From Nitrososphaeraceae archaeon (GTDB lineage: Archaea > Thermoproteota > Nitrososphaeria > Nitrososphaerales > Nitrososphaeraceae), in assembly GCA_021325295.1 (NCBI GenBank), contig JAJPHM010000015.1, positions 1-53,626 on the forward strand: 53,626 nucleotides of DNA, read 5' to 3'. Both the position numbers and the translations under genes were made by a program. The notes beneath the pieces were generated by a model. That model saw nothing but the letters and a program-made list of their open reading frames with translations. It was not told where the DNA came from and did not search any database. Below are positions 9,356-17,095 of this stretch, piece by piece; positions within the stretch are counted from its first letter, which is position 1, and every line of letters begins with the position of its first letter.

Positions 9356-9634
9356 ATGGACAGACAGGACCTCGAAAGAATCGCTGCCGAGCTGGAAAGC
9401 GAGAATAGTATGTTTGCAGACAAATCCTACCTTGACACTTTCAGGTCTCCTCCGAGGATAATTGGAAGGCAGGACAAAGCCAAATAGCTTGCAAGGTTTT
9501 TGCTTGGATACAAAAAAGGCCATATCGTGCCCTTTATCTCTGTCTATGGTAGAAGCGGCTCTGGCAAGTCTACCATTGTTAAATACGTTCTTGAAAATAT
9601 GGATAAGAATATCCTTTACAGATTTGCAAATTAG
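9356..9634 (+). pseudogene. Truncated Orc1/Cdc6 gene with internal stop
   Basis: Remnant of an origin-recognition AAA+ ATPase. The reading frame from ATG 9356 encodes a typical Orc1/Cdc6 N-terminus (DRQDLERIAAELESE, then RSPPRIIGRQDKAK) and hits TAG at 9485-9487. The same frame then continues without shift into LARFLLGYKKG and a perfect Walker A, YGRSGSGKSTIVKYVL, before stopping at 9632. Everything after Walker A (Walker B, sensors, winged helix) is missing, about 300 residues. The stop replaces what is probably a Glu codon (GAG to TAG). The intact orc1 of this window (30.1 kb) is a different paralogue, judged by its distinct N-terminus. Confidence 0.85.
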
Positions 9635-9683
9635 GTTGAGAGATAGAGTTAGTTGTAACACAAGAAACTATAGACTAGAAAAA

Positions 9684-9827
9684 ATGAAGCAACTATCAGC
9701 GCGTGAACTTGACATCTTCTGGAACGTACTGCAGCGTCTAAAATTTGTCATCGAGGACGAATTATCTCCTCTGTTGGAGCAAGAGATAGAAGTCAGAAAG
9801 AAAAATAGAAAATTAATGGGGCGCTAG
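9684..9827 (+). CDS. Hypothetical 47-aa protein
   Basis: Short ORF from ATG 9684 reading MKQLSARELDIFWNVLQR and ending with a very basic tail (VRKKNRKLMGR). The composition (helical, charged, no stop for 48 codons) looks protein-like. I recognise no family. It lies between the orc1 remnant and the convergent PIN-toxin gene, so it may be part of the same mobile or decayed stretch. No clear promoter is visible, apart from an AT-rich leader. Confidence 0.4.
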   Translation: MKQLSARELDIFWNVLQRLKFVIEDELSPLLEQEIEVRKKNRKLMGR

Positions 9828-9887
9828 TGCCCACTTTTTTTATCTTGGTATACTTCCTTTAAGTTCCATATATATGGAACTTGAGCA

Positions 9888-10370
9888 TCATCCTAAAATC
9901 CGCTCAAGATTATCAATGACGATATTGTCCTTACTCTGAATTTCTGTTGCCAGGTCTATCACCTGTTCTCTTTTCATTATTCCTGTCTTCCAAAATTCTC
10001 TTAATATTAGTGGAAGGTCGAGATATTCTATACGACGTGTGCTAGCCTCCTTCTGTGCATGTTGATCATTTGTTAATAGGAGAGATTTCCTCCTCTTTGC
10101 GATGGCAATGCATTCACAATCTCCTTCCCCTAGCCGCTTCCTTTCATGAATTTCTTTTGCGAATTTTCTTTCAACCGGCTCAAGCTTGACACGCGAAAAT
10201 CTGACAGGAGGAGAATACTTCAATATCCCAGATTGCATCGCCATCCGAATTTCCTTATAAACAGAAGGAACGATGATTATCGTAGACTTGGGAAACAATA
10301 TTTGTAAAAGCTCGAGCTTGTCTATCTTGCAAAAAGTAGAAAGGACGTCTGTATCAATGACAACATCCAC
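9888..10370 (-). CDS. PIN-domain toxin (VapC-like, DUF3368 type)
   Basis: Probable ribonuclease toxin of a type II module. The 160-residue protein shows PIN acidic residues in order: Asp6/Asp8 in VVIDTDVLS, Glu40 in VPSVYKEI, the acidic cluster LGEGDCECIAIA (Glu82, Asp84) and LLTNDQHAQ (Asp102). The pattern GEGDCECIAIA followed by LLTND is typical of DUF3368-type PIN proteins. The gene starts 7 bp after the stop of the upstream antitoxin gene, so both are on one transcript. RNA cleavage as the mode of action is family knowledge, not shown here. Confidence 0.85.
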   Translation of the reverse strand: MDVVIDTDVLSTFCKIDKLELLQILFPKSTIIIVPSVYKEIRMAMQSGILKYSPPVRFSRVKLEPVERKFAKEIHERKRLGEGDCECIAIAKRRKSLLLTNDQHAQKEASTRRIEYLDLPLILREFWKTGIMKREQVIDLATEIQSKDNIVIDNLERILG

Positions 10371-10377
10371 TGCAATC

Positions 10378-10698
10378 TTACCTTATCTTTTCAATTATCG
10401 AGTCTGCTCGGCGGATATACTTCTTGTTCACCTTTAGCACTCTTTCGTAGCCTTGGCTCGTCAGGATGTCCTTAAATTCTATCAGCCCAACACCCGCTAC
10501 TTCTGCTGCCTTGCCCAATGAGACTTCACCACTTTTATATAGTTGAACGGCAGCGGCGACTCTTAGATTCTTCTTATTGTCAAGCATGTATCTTAATGCA
10601 TCTTTTACCACGTCTGACTTGCTTGAATAATAGCCTGATTTCACTAATGCGTCTACTTCTTTCTTTACCAGTTCGGGCAGATTATAGCTGGATGGCAT
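10378..10698 (-). CDS. Antitoxin: ribbon-helix-helix plus UPF0175-type HTH
   Basis: 106-residue partner of the PIN toxin. The N-terminus (VKKEVDALVKSGYYSSKSDVVKDALRYML, about residues 10-38) is a ribbon-helix-helix DNA-binding segment. The centre (VQLYKSGEVSLGKAAEVAGVG followed by EFKDIL) matches the UPF0175 helix-turn-helix found in archaeal antitoxins. The ATG at 10698 lies about 25 bp from a TATA element (10721-10730), so the mRNA is probably leaderless. Two head-to-tail copies of a 10-bp word directly before the start codon look like its own operator, so autoregulation is likely. Confidence 0.82.
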   Translation of the reverse strand: MPSSYNLPELVKKEVDALVKSGYYSSKSDVVKDALRYMLDNKKNLRVAAAVQLYKSGEVSLGKAAEVAGVGLIEFKDILTSQGYERVLKVNKKYIRRADSIIEKIR

Positions 10699-10730
10699 GA
10701 TAACTATTGATAACTATTATCGTATATACC
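10699..10730 (-). promoter_or_regulatory. Promoter and tandem operator of the toxin-antitoxin operon
   Basis: On the + strand gataactatt occurs twice without a gap (10699-10708 and 10709-10718), ending at the antitoxin start codon. A TATA sequence (ggtatatacg on the - strand, 10721-10730) lies just beyond. Binding of the ribbon-helix-helix protein to the repeats would block transcription start. The repeats are seen; the regulatory role is inferred. Confidence 0.65.
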
Positions 10731-11300
10731 TAACGGTTTGGGTATGGATTGAAAGTATCGATATCGCAATGAGCATTCCTTAATCATTCTGGTGCCAGCG
10801 TGTCAAAGGTCTTTTTAATCATAATCATGCAGCTTTGCCAAGATATGGTTCTATGCCAAGCTTTGATACATGTGTTACATGACCTAGTTGAAGAAAAGAC
10901 ATAGTACAGAAAAGAAATTAGATTCAGGTAAATCAATTAGGATGGCAATTATCCTGATCTAGTTGATAATAATGTGTATGCAAAGAGTGTATCCATCCCG
11001 TTACAGCAGTCCTGTACTCTTTGTTTGAGTGCAGCCAAGACGGCCAATCTTGCTGTTCTCAAATCTTCTCTGATTGACGCTGATATCATGGTGTTATTTA
11101 CTGACGATATCATACCACAATTTTGGGTTCTGAACATTTAAGATTCGCTTACCTTGAGTCAATTTTGTTTACAGATATTATAGAAGATTTGGTATCCCAG
11201 TCGTTATTCACATAATTAATACTGTATCAATTCACATCGTTGAACTGAAATGTAATACTTGTCCTGATATCAGGTTGCATTAACTCATAGCGCTTTTATG
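10731..11300. other. Intergenic stretch, one doubtful small ORF
   Basis: 570 bp between the toxin-antitoxin promoter and SHMT. The only candidate is a 62-codon reverse ORF at 10949-11137 (MFRTQNCGMISSVNNTMI...), helical in its middle part (REDLRTARLAVLAALKQR). A weak AT-rich element lies about 40 bp before its start. I would not call it a gene without a homologue. No RNA gene or repeat is visible in the remainder. Confidence 0.3.
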
Positions 11301-12638
11301 CTACCCTTTCCTGCTCACCAGGCTGATATACTCGTATGCACCTACGGCATTGTCAAAAGCATACTGCACCTTCTGGAACTGCTTTCTAAAGTCAGCAACA
11401 TCCTTTGCCACTCTTTTTGGCTCCTGCTTGTCCACCACTACGCGCTTGATAAAGGTGGCAATCTCTTTCATTTCGCTTTCCTTCATGCCCAGCCTAGTGG
11501 TCTCTGGAACGCCAATTCTCACTCCACCGGGGTGCATGTAGTGCCTGCCTGCCTTGATGTCTCCGGGGAGCAGCTGCCTGTTCAATATGATACCTGCCGA
11601 CTCGAGCTCTTTTTCTATCGTGCCTCCATCTCCAAACTTGGTTACATCAACTGCGATCTGATGTGACTGTGTGTACCCTCTCTTTTCGCCCAGCACAGTA
11701 AATCCAAAGCCGGCCAGAGACTCTGCAAGGGCTTTTGCATTCTTTATCACTTGCTTTGCATATGCCTTGCCAAACTCTAGCGACTCTGCAAGCGCAACAG
11801 CTTTGCCGGCAACATGGTGCAGGTGGTGGCTGCTTGTGTTGCCGGGGAAAATGGCTTTCTTTATCGGCTCTGCATGCTTTTCTAGCGAGACAATGATACC
11901 CCCTTGGGGTCCCCAGAGGGTCTTGTGGGAGCTCATTGTCATAGAGTCAGCGCCTTCCCGGAGCGGATCCTGAAATTCGCCGCCTGCTATCAGGCCTGCC
12001 ACATGCGCGCCATCATAATTAACATACATTCCCCTGTCATGCATAAAGCCAGCAAGCTCTGCCACAGGATGTGGAAAGAGAAAGAGGCTGCCGCCAAACA
12101 TGCCAATCTTGGGGGCCTTGCCATCGCGGGCCATTTCGTCTATCTTTTTCTTTGTGGCATCGACATCAATTGTCATCTCCTCTTTTGAAAATGGGTAATG
12201 CTCGATGTTGAGCCCATGGACCAGTCCCGCAGTGCCGGAATGCTCTTTCTTGCCATGTGAAATATGTCCACCTGAAGGAATCGATGCAGCCATCATGTAA
12301 TCTCCAGGATCAGAAAATGCGGCATAAATGGCAAGGTTTGCAACGACGCCTGAGGTAGCTCTACAGTCTGCAAACTCGGCTCTAAAGACCTGTCTTGCAA
12401 GATCGTTGCAGATAAGCTCGACTTGATCGATGTAAACACACCCCGCGTAAACCCTCTCGCCGGGCCACCCCTCGGCATACCTGTTGCCAAAATCAGACAT
12501 TACAGCTTCCCTAACCGCAGGGCTTGGGATGTTTTCGCTGGCAATAAGCGGGATCGACCTGTTAAACCATTCGTGGTGATCTCTCAAAAGCTTCAATACC
12601 TTATCATACGATGCCTTTGCTGAACTCATATCTACCAT
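11301..12638 (-). CDS. glyA: Serine hydroxymethyltransferase
   Basis: Interconverts serine and glycine with transfer of a one-carbon unit to a pterin carrier. The 445-residue protein has SENIPSP near residue 34, NRYAEGWPGERVYAGC (52-67), the PLP-contacting YDGAHVAGL (Asp209) and the Schiff-base lysine Lys239 in MSSHKTLWGPQGG. The start is ATG 12638 (MVDMSSAK); a second in-frame ATG is three codons on. An A/T-rich promoter-like sequence lies 15-30 bp upstream on the - strand. In thaumarchaea the carrier is probably tetrahydromethanopterin rather than folate; that is family knowledge. The gene is apparently monocistronic. Confidence 0.96.
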   Translation of the reverse strand: MVDMSSAKASYDKVLKLLRDHHEWFNRSIPLIASENIPSPAVREAVMSDFGNRYAEGWPGERVYAGCVYIDQVELICNDLARQVFRAEFADCRATSGVVANLAIYAAFSDPGDYMMAASIPSGGHISHGKKEHSGTAGLVHGLNIEHYPFSKEEMTIDVDATKKKIDEMARDGKAPKIGMFGGSLFLFPHPVAELAGFMHDRGMYVNYDGAHVAGLIAGGEFQDPLREGADSMTMSSHKTLWGPQGGIIVSLEKHAEPIKKAIFPGNTSSHHLHHVAGKAVALAESLEFGKAYAKQVIKNAKALAESLAGFGFTVLGEKRGYTQSHQIAVDVTKFGDGGTIEKELESAGIILNRQLLPGDIKAGRHYMHPGGVRIGVPETTRLGMKESEMKEIATFIKRVVVDKQEPKRVAKDVADFRKQFQKVQYAFDNAVGAYEYISLVSRKG

Positions 12639-12746
12639 CTTGTCTTGGAGCGTCTAATTTAGTATTATCGCTTCTTCGCAACAGTGCAAGAAAAATGTTT
12701 GGCAATACGTATAGCCAATACCGTCGTCTTGATGGCAGAAAAATAG

Positions 12747-12914
12747 ATGGGAATAGCAGGTATAGAGTGGAGATGCCCGATATGCAAAATAGATGCCGGT
12801 GGAAGCTTTGGACAGCTGAAAAATCATGTCAAAAGAGTTCATGGCGCCAGTCGCAGAATTGAGCAGGCCCAGGCTATGGACAAGAGAAGGGTGGCAGAAG
12901 CTCAGGCTGCCTGA
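12747..12914 (+). CDS. Small C2H2-type zinc-finger protein, 55 aa
   Basis: ORF from ATG 12747 encoding one Cys2-His2 finger: Cys10 and Cys13 in WRCPICK, His27 and His32 in LKNHVKRVHG, a spacing of C-x2-C-x13-H-x4-H. A basic helical tail (SRRIEQAQAMDKRRVAEAQ) follows. Small single-finger proteins of this kind are frequent in thaumarchaea and are presumed to bind nucleic acid or protein. The frame ends at TGA 12912-12914 but continues in the same phase, with protein-like sequence, to TAG 13062-13064, so the original protein may have been about 105 residues. Confidence 0.65.
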   Translation: MGIAGIEWRCPICKIDAGGSFGQLKNHVKRVHGASRRIEQAQAMDKRRVAEAQAA

Positions 12915-13064
12915 TGTGATGTCACAGATAACGTTGCAATAGAACTTAGGCGCAGACATAACTTGGCAGAAGCTTGGACTGCAAATTTCAAGGATCCGCC
13001 GTATGCAAAACGTTATACACAGTGCCACATGTTATTGGTAGAGTGGTGCGACCCACACCACTAG
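12915..13064 (+). pseudogene. In-frame continuation of the zinc-finger ORF beyond TGA
   Basis: After the TGA at 12912 the same frame reads DVTDNVAIELRRRHNLAEAW, then a stretch with PPYAKRYTQCHMLLVEWC, and stops at 13062. It has no further stop for 49 codons and a normal residue mix with a Cys/His-containing segment. Either the TGA is a recent nonsense mutation in a longer gene, or this is chance open sequence. I favour a former 3' part of the gene. Confidence 0.4.
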
Positions 13065-13108
13065 AAGCTAATGATGGAGGGTTCTCGGTCATATAATCTC
13101 GTTCTTTT

Positions 13109-13452
13109 TCATGGAAATATTTTGAAACCATAACCGTTCACGTTGCCTGTTTTGTCCCTCCATAAATTGTCTTCAATCTGTTTCCAGTATTTTGCAAACT
13201 CGCGGTAGTTATTCGAGCGCGCAATATGCAATAGCGTTAGCAATTTGCAGCCCTTCTCTATCCGTAGAATCCAAGAATAAAGGCTCTTCCAGAATATGTG
13301 TTATCTTTATAATTTGAACCATGACGAATCAGGTCCTTTACTGTCGACATTATCTCCTTATCTGGCATCCTAGCTCCTTTGTCTATTCTGATCAGAGCTT
13401 CTTCAAGGGACTGAGAATCTTCGGAGACAAAGCTATCTAACCTTTCGATCAT
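13109..13452 (-). pseudogene. Frameshifted hypothetical gene
   Basis: A 64-codon ORF (start 13452, MIERLDSFVSEDSQSLEEAL) ends at TAG 13258. Near 13275-13285 the coding signal passes to another frame, which continues as SLYSWILRIEKGCKLL, then NNYREFAKYWKQIEDNLW, and ends at TGA 13109. Joined across one frameshift the product would be about 115 residues, helical and charged. I do not recognise the family. The gene lies beside an IS5-type transposase remnant on the same strand, in a stretch with several other broken genes. Confidence 0.5.
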
Positions 13453-13544
13453 AAATGTTCAGGCTGCCCTGAAAATATTCCAGTCAGAATAGGATATCTT
13501 GTTCTCACGGCAGGTTTGTTTATTGCAATAATAGAACTCATCTC

Positions 13545-13741
13545 ATAAACACCTTCTGAGCAGAATGACCATACATGCCAGCTGGACAAAGCCAAGGAAA
13601 TTCTTAGCACGATATTTGTACCTGATTGAGATACGTCTAAAATTCTGGAGCCATCCGAAAAGTCTTTCTGCCTTCTACCTTCTTCTGTACCTGCGCAATG
13701 GTCTGCCATGCTGTGCCGCGTTATCATCTCTATACCCTGTT
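13545..13741 (-). mobile_element. C-terminal remnant of an IS5-family transposase
   Basis: Read on the - strand, the sequence encodes GRPLRRYRRR, stop, [15 protein letters not shown], then [18 protein letters not shown] and VILLRRCL. This is the C-terminal DDE region (Y-R-E-type motif) of IS4/IS5-group transposases, in which the residue before Lys-x-Glu-Arg-Leu-Phe is normally Trp (TGG). Here it is TAG (13675-13677). The N-terminal two thirds and the terminal inverted repeats are missing, so the copy is dead. Confidence 0.75.
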
Positions 13742-13819
13742 CAGCAACCTGCCATCCAGCGATCGCCTGAAAAGACGGTACCAACTTGAATTAATATAAA
13801 AAAAGAAAAGGTAAGGAAG

Positions 13820-15394
13820 TTAGGAATAGTTGCCTTGGTCATAATAGCCGTTGTTTCCAGATGCAGTTGCATCGATTGTTTGCTGTGCGCCCCAAGCATA
13901 AGTCTGGAATCCTGTTTGCAGAGTAGATGGATTTGTAGTTGCACTGGATATTGTATATGAGCCGCCATTATCGAAATCAACTGTCACTTGCTGATTGGTT
14001 GGTATGCCTGCATAGTATGGAGTATAGCCTTGTGATAAGGTATGACCGCTACCGTCTAGCTCACCTACATATGGACTTGGGTCACAGTTGCAGCTTGTGC
14101 TATGAGCTTTGAATTGTATGAGGGCATAACCATTCGGATTATTGTTGTCATAGTAGTTTCCATCTAGGTGGAAATCACTTGAACTGGATAAGCTGAGTCC
14201 TGTCACTTGTCCTCCCCACTGGTAAACGTCATAGCTTGATGTGGTGGGTGAGTTTGTGAAGTAAAATGGACTATAGTTGTCAAAGTTCGCATAGTACGTT
14301 CCACTTGAGGTAATTGGTACATAGAGTGGAGAGTATCCACTTCCGCCTGTCACTAATTGACCGTTTGAATTGTACAGACTCACAGATAGGCCCGCGATTT
14401 GATTGCCCGTCCCCATGTCCTGTGGATATATCCATATGCCTCCGTTGCTTGTCTCTTTAAGGAAGACTTCTGAAGGGGACTGAACTTGTGCATACATATG
14501 ACACCATTGAGGGCTGCCATACCCTTCCCACGATGGTGTCTTTGCGCCACTGTCAACTTGAATCTTGTAGAAGTCCGCATTTCCAGAGAGGTAGCCACAG
14601 TCGCCTTGGGGTAAGTCAGTTGATTCTTGTACAACTTCTAGGTTATGGAAGTAGATGTTGTTGCTGATTGGAACATAAATTGAAGCTCCAACATTTCTAG
14701 TAATGTCACTTATCGACACCGTCCAGTATCCATTATTGTCGTTTACTACCAATCCGTATATCTGATCTCCTTGGTAGACCTGAATAGGGCTGCCAATAGT
14801 CCATTGCTGATTGTTATACACAAACCAAGCGTCGATGTACCAGGCATTTGTGCAGACTGCTTCACTGCAGCCCCATTGTAGAACAGGCTGCAAAAGATAA
14901 TGGTTCGAATCATCTATGGCTCCATTCCATAAAAAGTAGTTCTGTGCATTTGGGTCATTTGGACTATCAACAATATATGATTTCTGTGGTGCTGCAGGGA
15001 CTGTCCACTGAGCAGTGAAAGAGTTCATCTGGTAATAATCACCCCATTGGGCATAGTTGTTATAATTGCCGCCAATGCCCGGTAATCTTGGGGGATGTAC
15101 AAGTCTTACGTTGTCTATGTGGGCTAGGACTTTTGGGTCCAACTTCGTTCCGTTCGCAACCTTATGAACATTCACTGGGTCAAACCAGCCAGCAGGAGTA
15201 AGGACATAACCTAGCCTGTGAATAGATGGGTCAAACGTGCCGCTAATTGTGTCGGTGACACTCGCGGTTGTCGCATGTGCCTCAGCAAAAATTATGCTTT
15301 GAATTAGTCCGCTCGTGGGTGATAGCAATGCCACTATCAAAAAAGCCATTGCTAAAGCCACTATCTCTTTCTTATTGAAGAGATTTCGGATCAT
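13820..15394 (-). CDS. Exported glutamic-peptidase-like (G1-type) beta-sandwich protein
   Basis: 524 residues with an N-terminal signal or anchor segment (ALAMAFLIVALLSPTSG, about 13-29). Residues about 115-290 resemble the eqolisin/scytalidoglutamic peptidase fold: NSFTAQWTVPAA, then LWNGAIDDSNHYLLQPVLQWG with a Gln in the expected catalytic position, WYIDAWFVYN, GDQIYGLVV and VVQESTDLP with a Glu. The C-terminal half is rich in Tyr, Ser and Gly (YYDNNNPNGY, STSCNCDPSP) and looks like a cell-surface binding region. It is probably a secreted acid-type protease or a catalytically dead relative acting outside the membrane. It is divergent from the 15.5-kb anchored protein. Confidence in export is high, in peptidase function moderate. 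Confidence 0.65.
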   Translation of the reverse strand: MIRNLFNKKEIVALAMAFLIVALLSPTSGLIQSIIFAEAHATTASVTDTISGTFDPSIHRLGYVLTPAGWFDPVNVHKVANGTKLDPKVLAHIDNVRLVHPPRLPGIGGNYNNYAQWGDYYQMNSFTAQWTVPAAPQKSYIVDSPNDPNAQNYFLWNGAIDDSNHYLLQPVLQWGCSEAVCTNAWYIDAWFVYNNQQWTIGSPIQVYQGDQIYGLVVNDNNGYWTVSISDITRNVGASIYVPISNNIYFHNLEVVQESTDLPQGDCGYLSGNADFYKIQVDSGAKTPSWEGYGSPQWCHMYAQVQSPSEVFLKETSNGGIWIYPQDMGTGNQIAGLSVSLYNSNGQLVTGGSGYSPLYVPITSSGTYYANFDNYSPFYFTNSPTTSSYDVYQWGGQVTGLSLSSSSDFHLDGNYYDNNNPNGYALIQFKAHSTSCNCDPSPYVGELDGSGHTLSQGYTPYYAGIPTNQQVTVDFDNGGSYTISSATTNPSTLQTGFQTYAWGAQQTIDATASGNNGYYDQGNYS

Positions 15395-15454
15395 TGGCTA
15401 CATTTTTTCTAGCTCATTATAAAGTTGATGAAATAAGCTAGTAGAACAAATATA

Positions 15455-16390
15455 TTGAAAATATCTTCATTGCATTTGCAATTATTTGCAATTATGCTGA
15501 TAGAGATATATCTAACATTGCCCTCTTGGTGGGCAGCATTGCCAAAGCTAGTAGTATTAGCTCCAATTCTAGTGGTTAGTGCTGTTATAGTGGTTTTGCT
15601 TGTTCTGTCATCATCGTCATCTACTACTATACTAGCACCTACACAATCATCGCTTTCAACAACATCTTCACCATCTGATAATGGCAAGAATCTAACCCTT
15701 TATCTTGAAGAGGATGTCCCATCGACGTCTCAGAAATATCATGGTTCTTGGTTTATACCTGTCTCGAACGAAACTCTTGAAAAATATCCTCCTTTGCTTG
15801 ATGCAATAGAGAATGCATCCAATCATGCATTCCAAGACAGATACGGAAGATATGTACAACCTCCTGTCTTTTATCCATCAATCAGCTATTCAGAGGGCAT
15901 GTCAATTGTGAAGGGCCTGCATCTTCAATCTCTGTCTCTCAACGGTGAAGGTGGTACTAGCGAGATATGGTACAATAACAAAACGGCATATTATGTGCGG
16001 ATAGAATATCCAGTTATTCTGACAGTTATAGATGAAGGAAAAACACCAAGCAAGTACAGGGGGACGTACATGGACGAAATCCCTGATAATGCACTTGACA
16101 AGTATCCAACATTGGCTTATGCAATACAGCAGCTTGATAATTATGTTACATCAGGAAACAATGCCACTGGCAGAATTCATCTAGATTCTATACATGCAGT
16201 CGACGAACCTGCATATCCACTCATTTACCTTCCAGTCTCTGTGAATGAGTCAAATGCGTTGTTATCAGGGCTGAAGTTTCTGCCAACGACTGTGGGTGGT
16301 CTTTACGGAGACCATATTCACTACGAGGGAAGCTACTACACCGTTTCTATGAAACAAGCGTCCAGTGGCAAACTTTATCCTAACTCCTAG
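15455..16390 (+). CDS. Membrane-anchored extracellular protein, unknown
   Basis: 311-residue frame with one transmembrane segment near residues 32-52 (LVVLAPILVVSAVIVVLLVL), a Ser/Thr-rich spacer (SSSSSTTILAPTQSSLS) and an extracellular domain of about 230 residues. Two halves of that domain repeat a theme: GSWFIPVSNETLEKYPPLLD against GTYMDEIPDNALDKYPTLAY, each followed by a Tyr-rich strand region, which suggests an internal duplication. ATG 15494 (MLIEIYLTL) is a possible later start. It lies divergent to the G1-like gene, 60 bp away, so the two probably share a regulatory region. I do not recognise the family. Confidence 0.7.
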   Translation: MKISSLHLQLFAIMLIEIYLTLPSWWAALPKLVVLAPILVVSAVIVVLLVLSSSSSTTILAPTQSSLSTTSSPSDNGKNLTLYLEEDVPSTSQKYHGSWFIPVSNETLEKYPPLLDAIENASNHAFQDRYGRYVQPPVFYPSISYSEGMSIVKGLHLQSLSLNGEGGTSEIWYNNKTAYYVRIEYPVILTVIDEGKTPSKYRGTYMDEIPDNALDKYPTLAYAIQQLDNYVTSGNNATGRIHLDSIHAVDEPAYPLIYLPVSVNESNALLSGLKFLPTTVGGLYGDHIHYEGSYYTVSMKQASSGKLYPNS

Positions 16391-16609
16391 GAAGGGCAAT
16401 TTAGACCACTTCTGATGATGGCAAGCTTATGGCATAAGGGATAAGATACATCATAGGTCTGCAAATGTCCAGTCTAAAGTTGGATTGCTTCGGCTCATGC
16501 CAAATAACCACATATGACACTCTAAAGTTAAGTTTATCTGATTCGTTTAGAGCCCACTCATAAATAATCTCAACACAGAGATATTCAATACTTTCCCCTA
16601 TTCTTCCTC

Positions 16610-17090
16610 CTAGCTAACAACCGCAGAGCTAATGCCTACAAGACCATTTATGAGATAACTTCTATATGTTGCTCTAGGATTTGCTATTCTTGGATATATC
16701 TCAACTAGGCCTTGTCCCATCAACGGACTCTTCAGAAAAATATCATGATATACCTGTGCCGGGTTTATTTTAGCCGGCAATTATAGAGCTGTTGCTTTGT
16801 TATGTCATCTATGAGAAGTTCAAGTCAAATTCAAGAGGAGATACCCTTGATTCTTGCATACCAGCCTAGCATAGAATATTGCATTTCTGGCAGCCTGTGC
16901 CATTGTTGTTTCTAATCCACCGAAATCATTTTTGTCTGCTTCCCCTGTCACTCTTCTTCTATCTCCATTATCTGGCCCAAATATATCCAACGTCTTGTAC
17001 GTTCGTTCATATTCTCACAAGAAACGGGAGTTGAAATTATCCCTGCATAGTAAGTAAATAGATCCTCGAAAAAGCTGCCAGGTCCAACGG
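16610..17090 (-). pseudogene. Decayed gene with several frameshifts, family unknown
   Basis: The 700-bp gap between two genes contains protein-like reading on the - strand in pieces: FFEDLFTYYAGIISTPVS, then in another frame YERTYKTLDIFGPDNGDRRR continuing through GGLETTMAQAARNAIFYARL. After a stop comes a third piece with LPAKINPAQVYHDIFLKSPL, GQGLVEIYPRIANPRATYRS and LINGLVGISSAVVS, ending at TAG 16610. The pieces are in order on one strand and look like one broken gene of about 150-160 codons. No start is assigned. The region 16391-16609 shows nothing. Confidence 0.5.
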
Positions 17091-17095
17091 CTGTA

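Noticed and set aside
9275-9661. 128-codon reverse ORF across the orc1 remnant
   Set aside because: The forward strand encodes a recognisable Orc1 N-terminus and Walker A; the reverse reading is a shadow.
13449-13784. 111-codon reverse ORF in the transposase remnant
   Set aside because: It is in a different frame from the recognisable transposase motifs, so it is not the gene.
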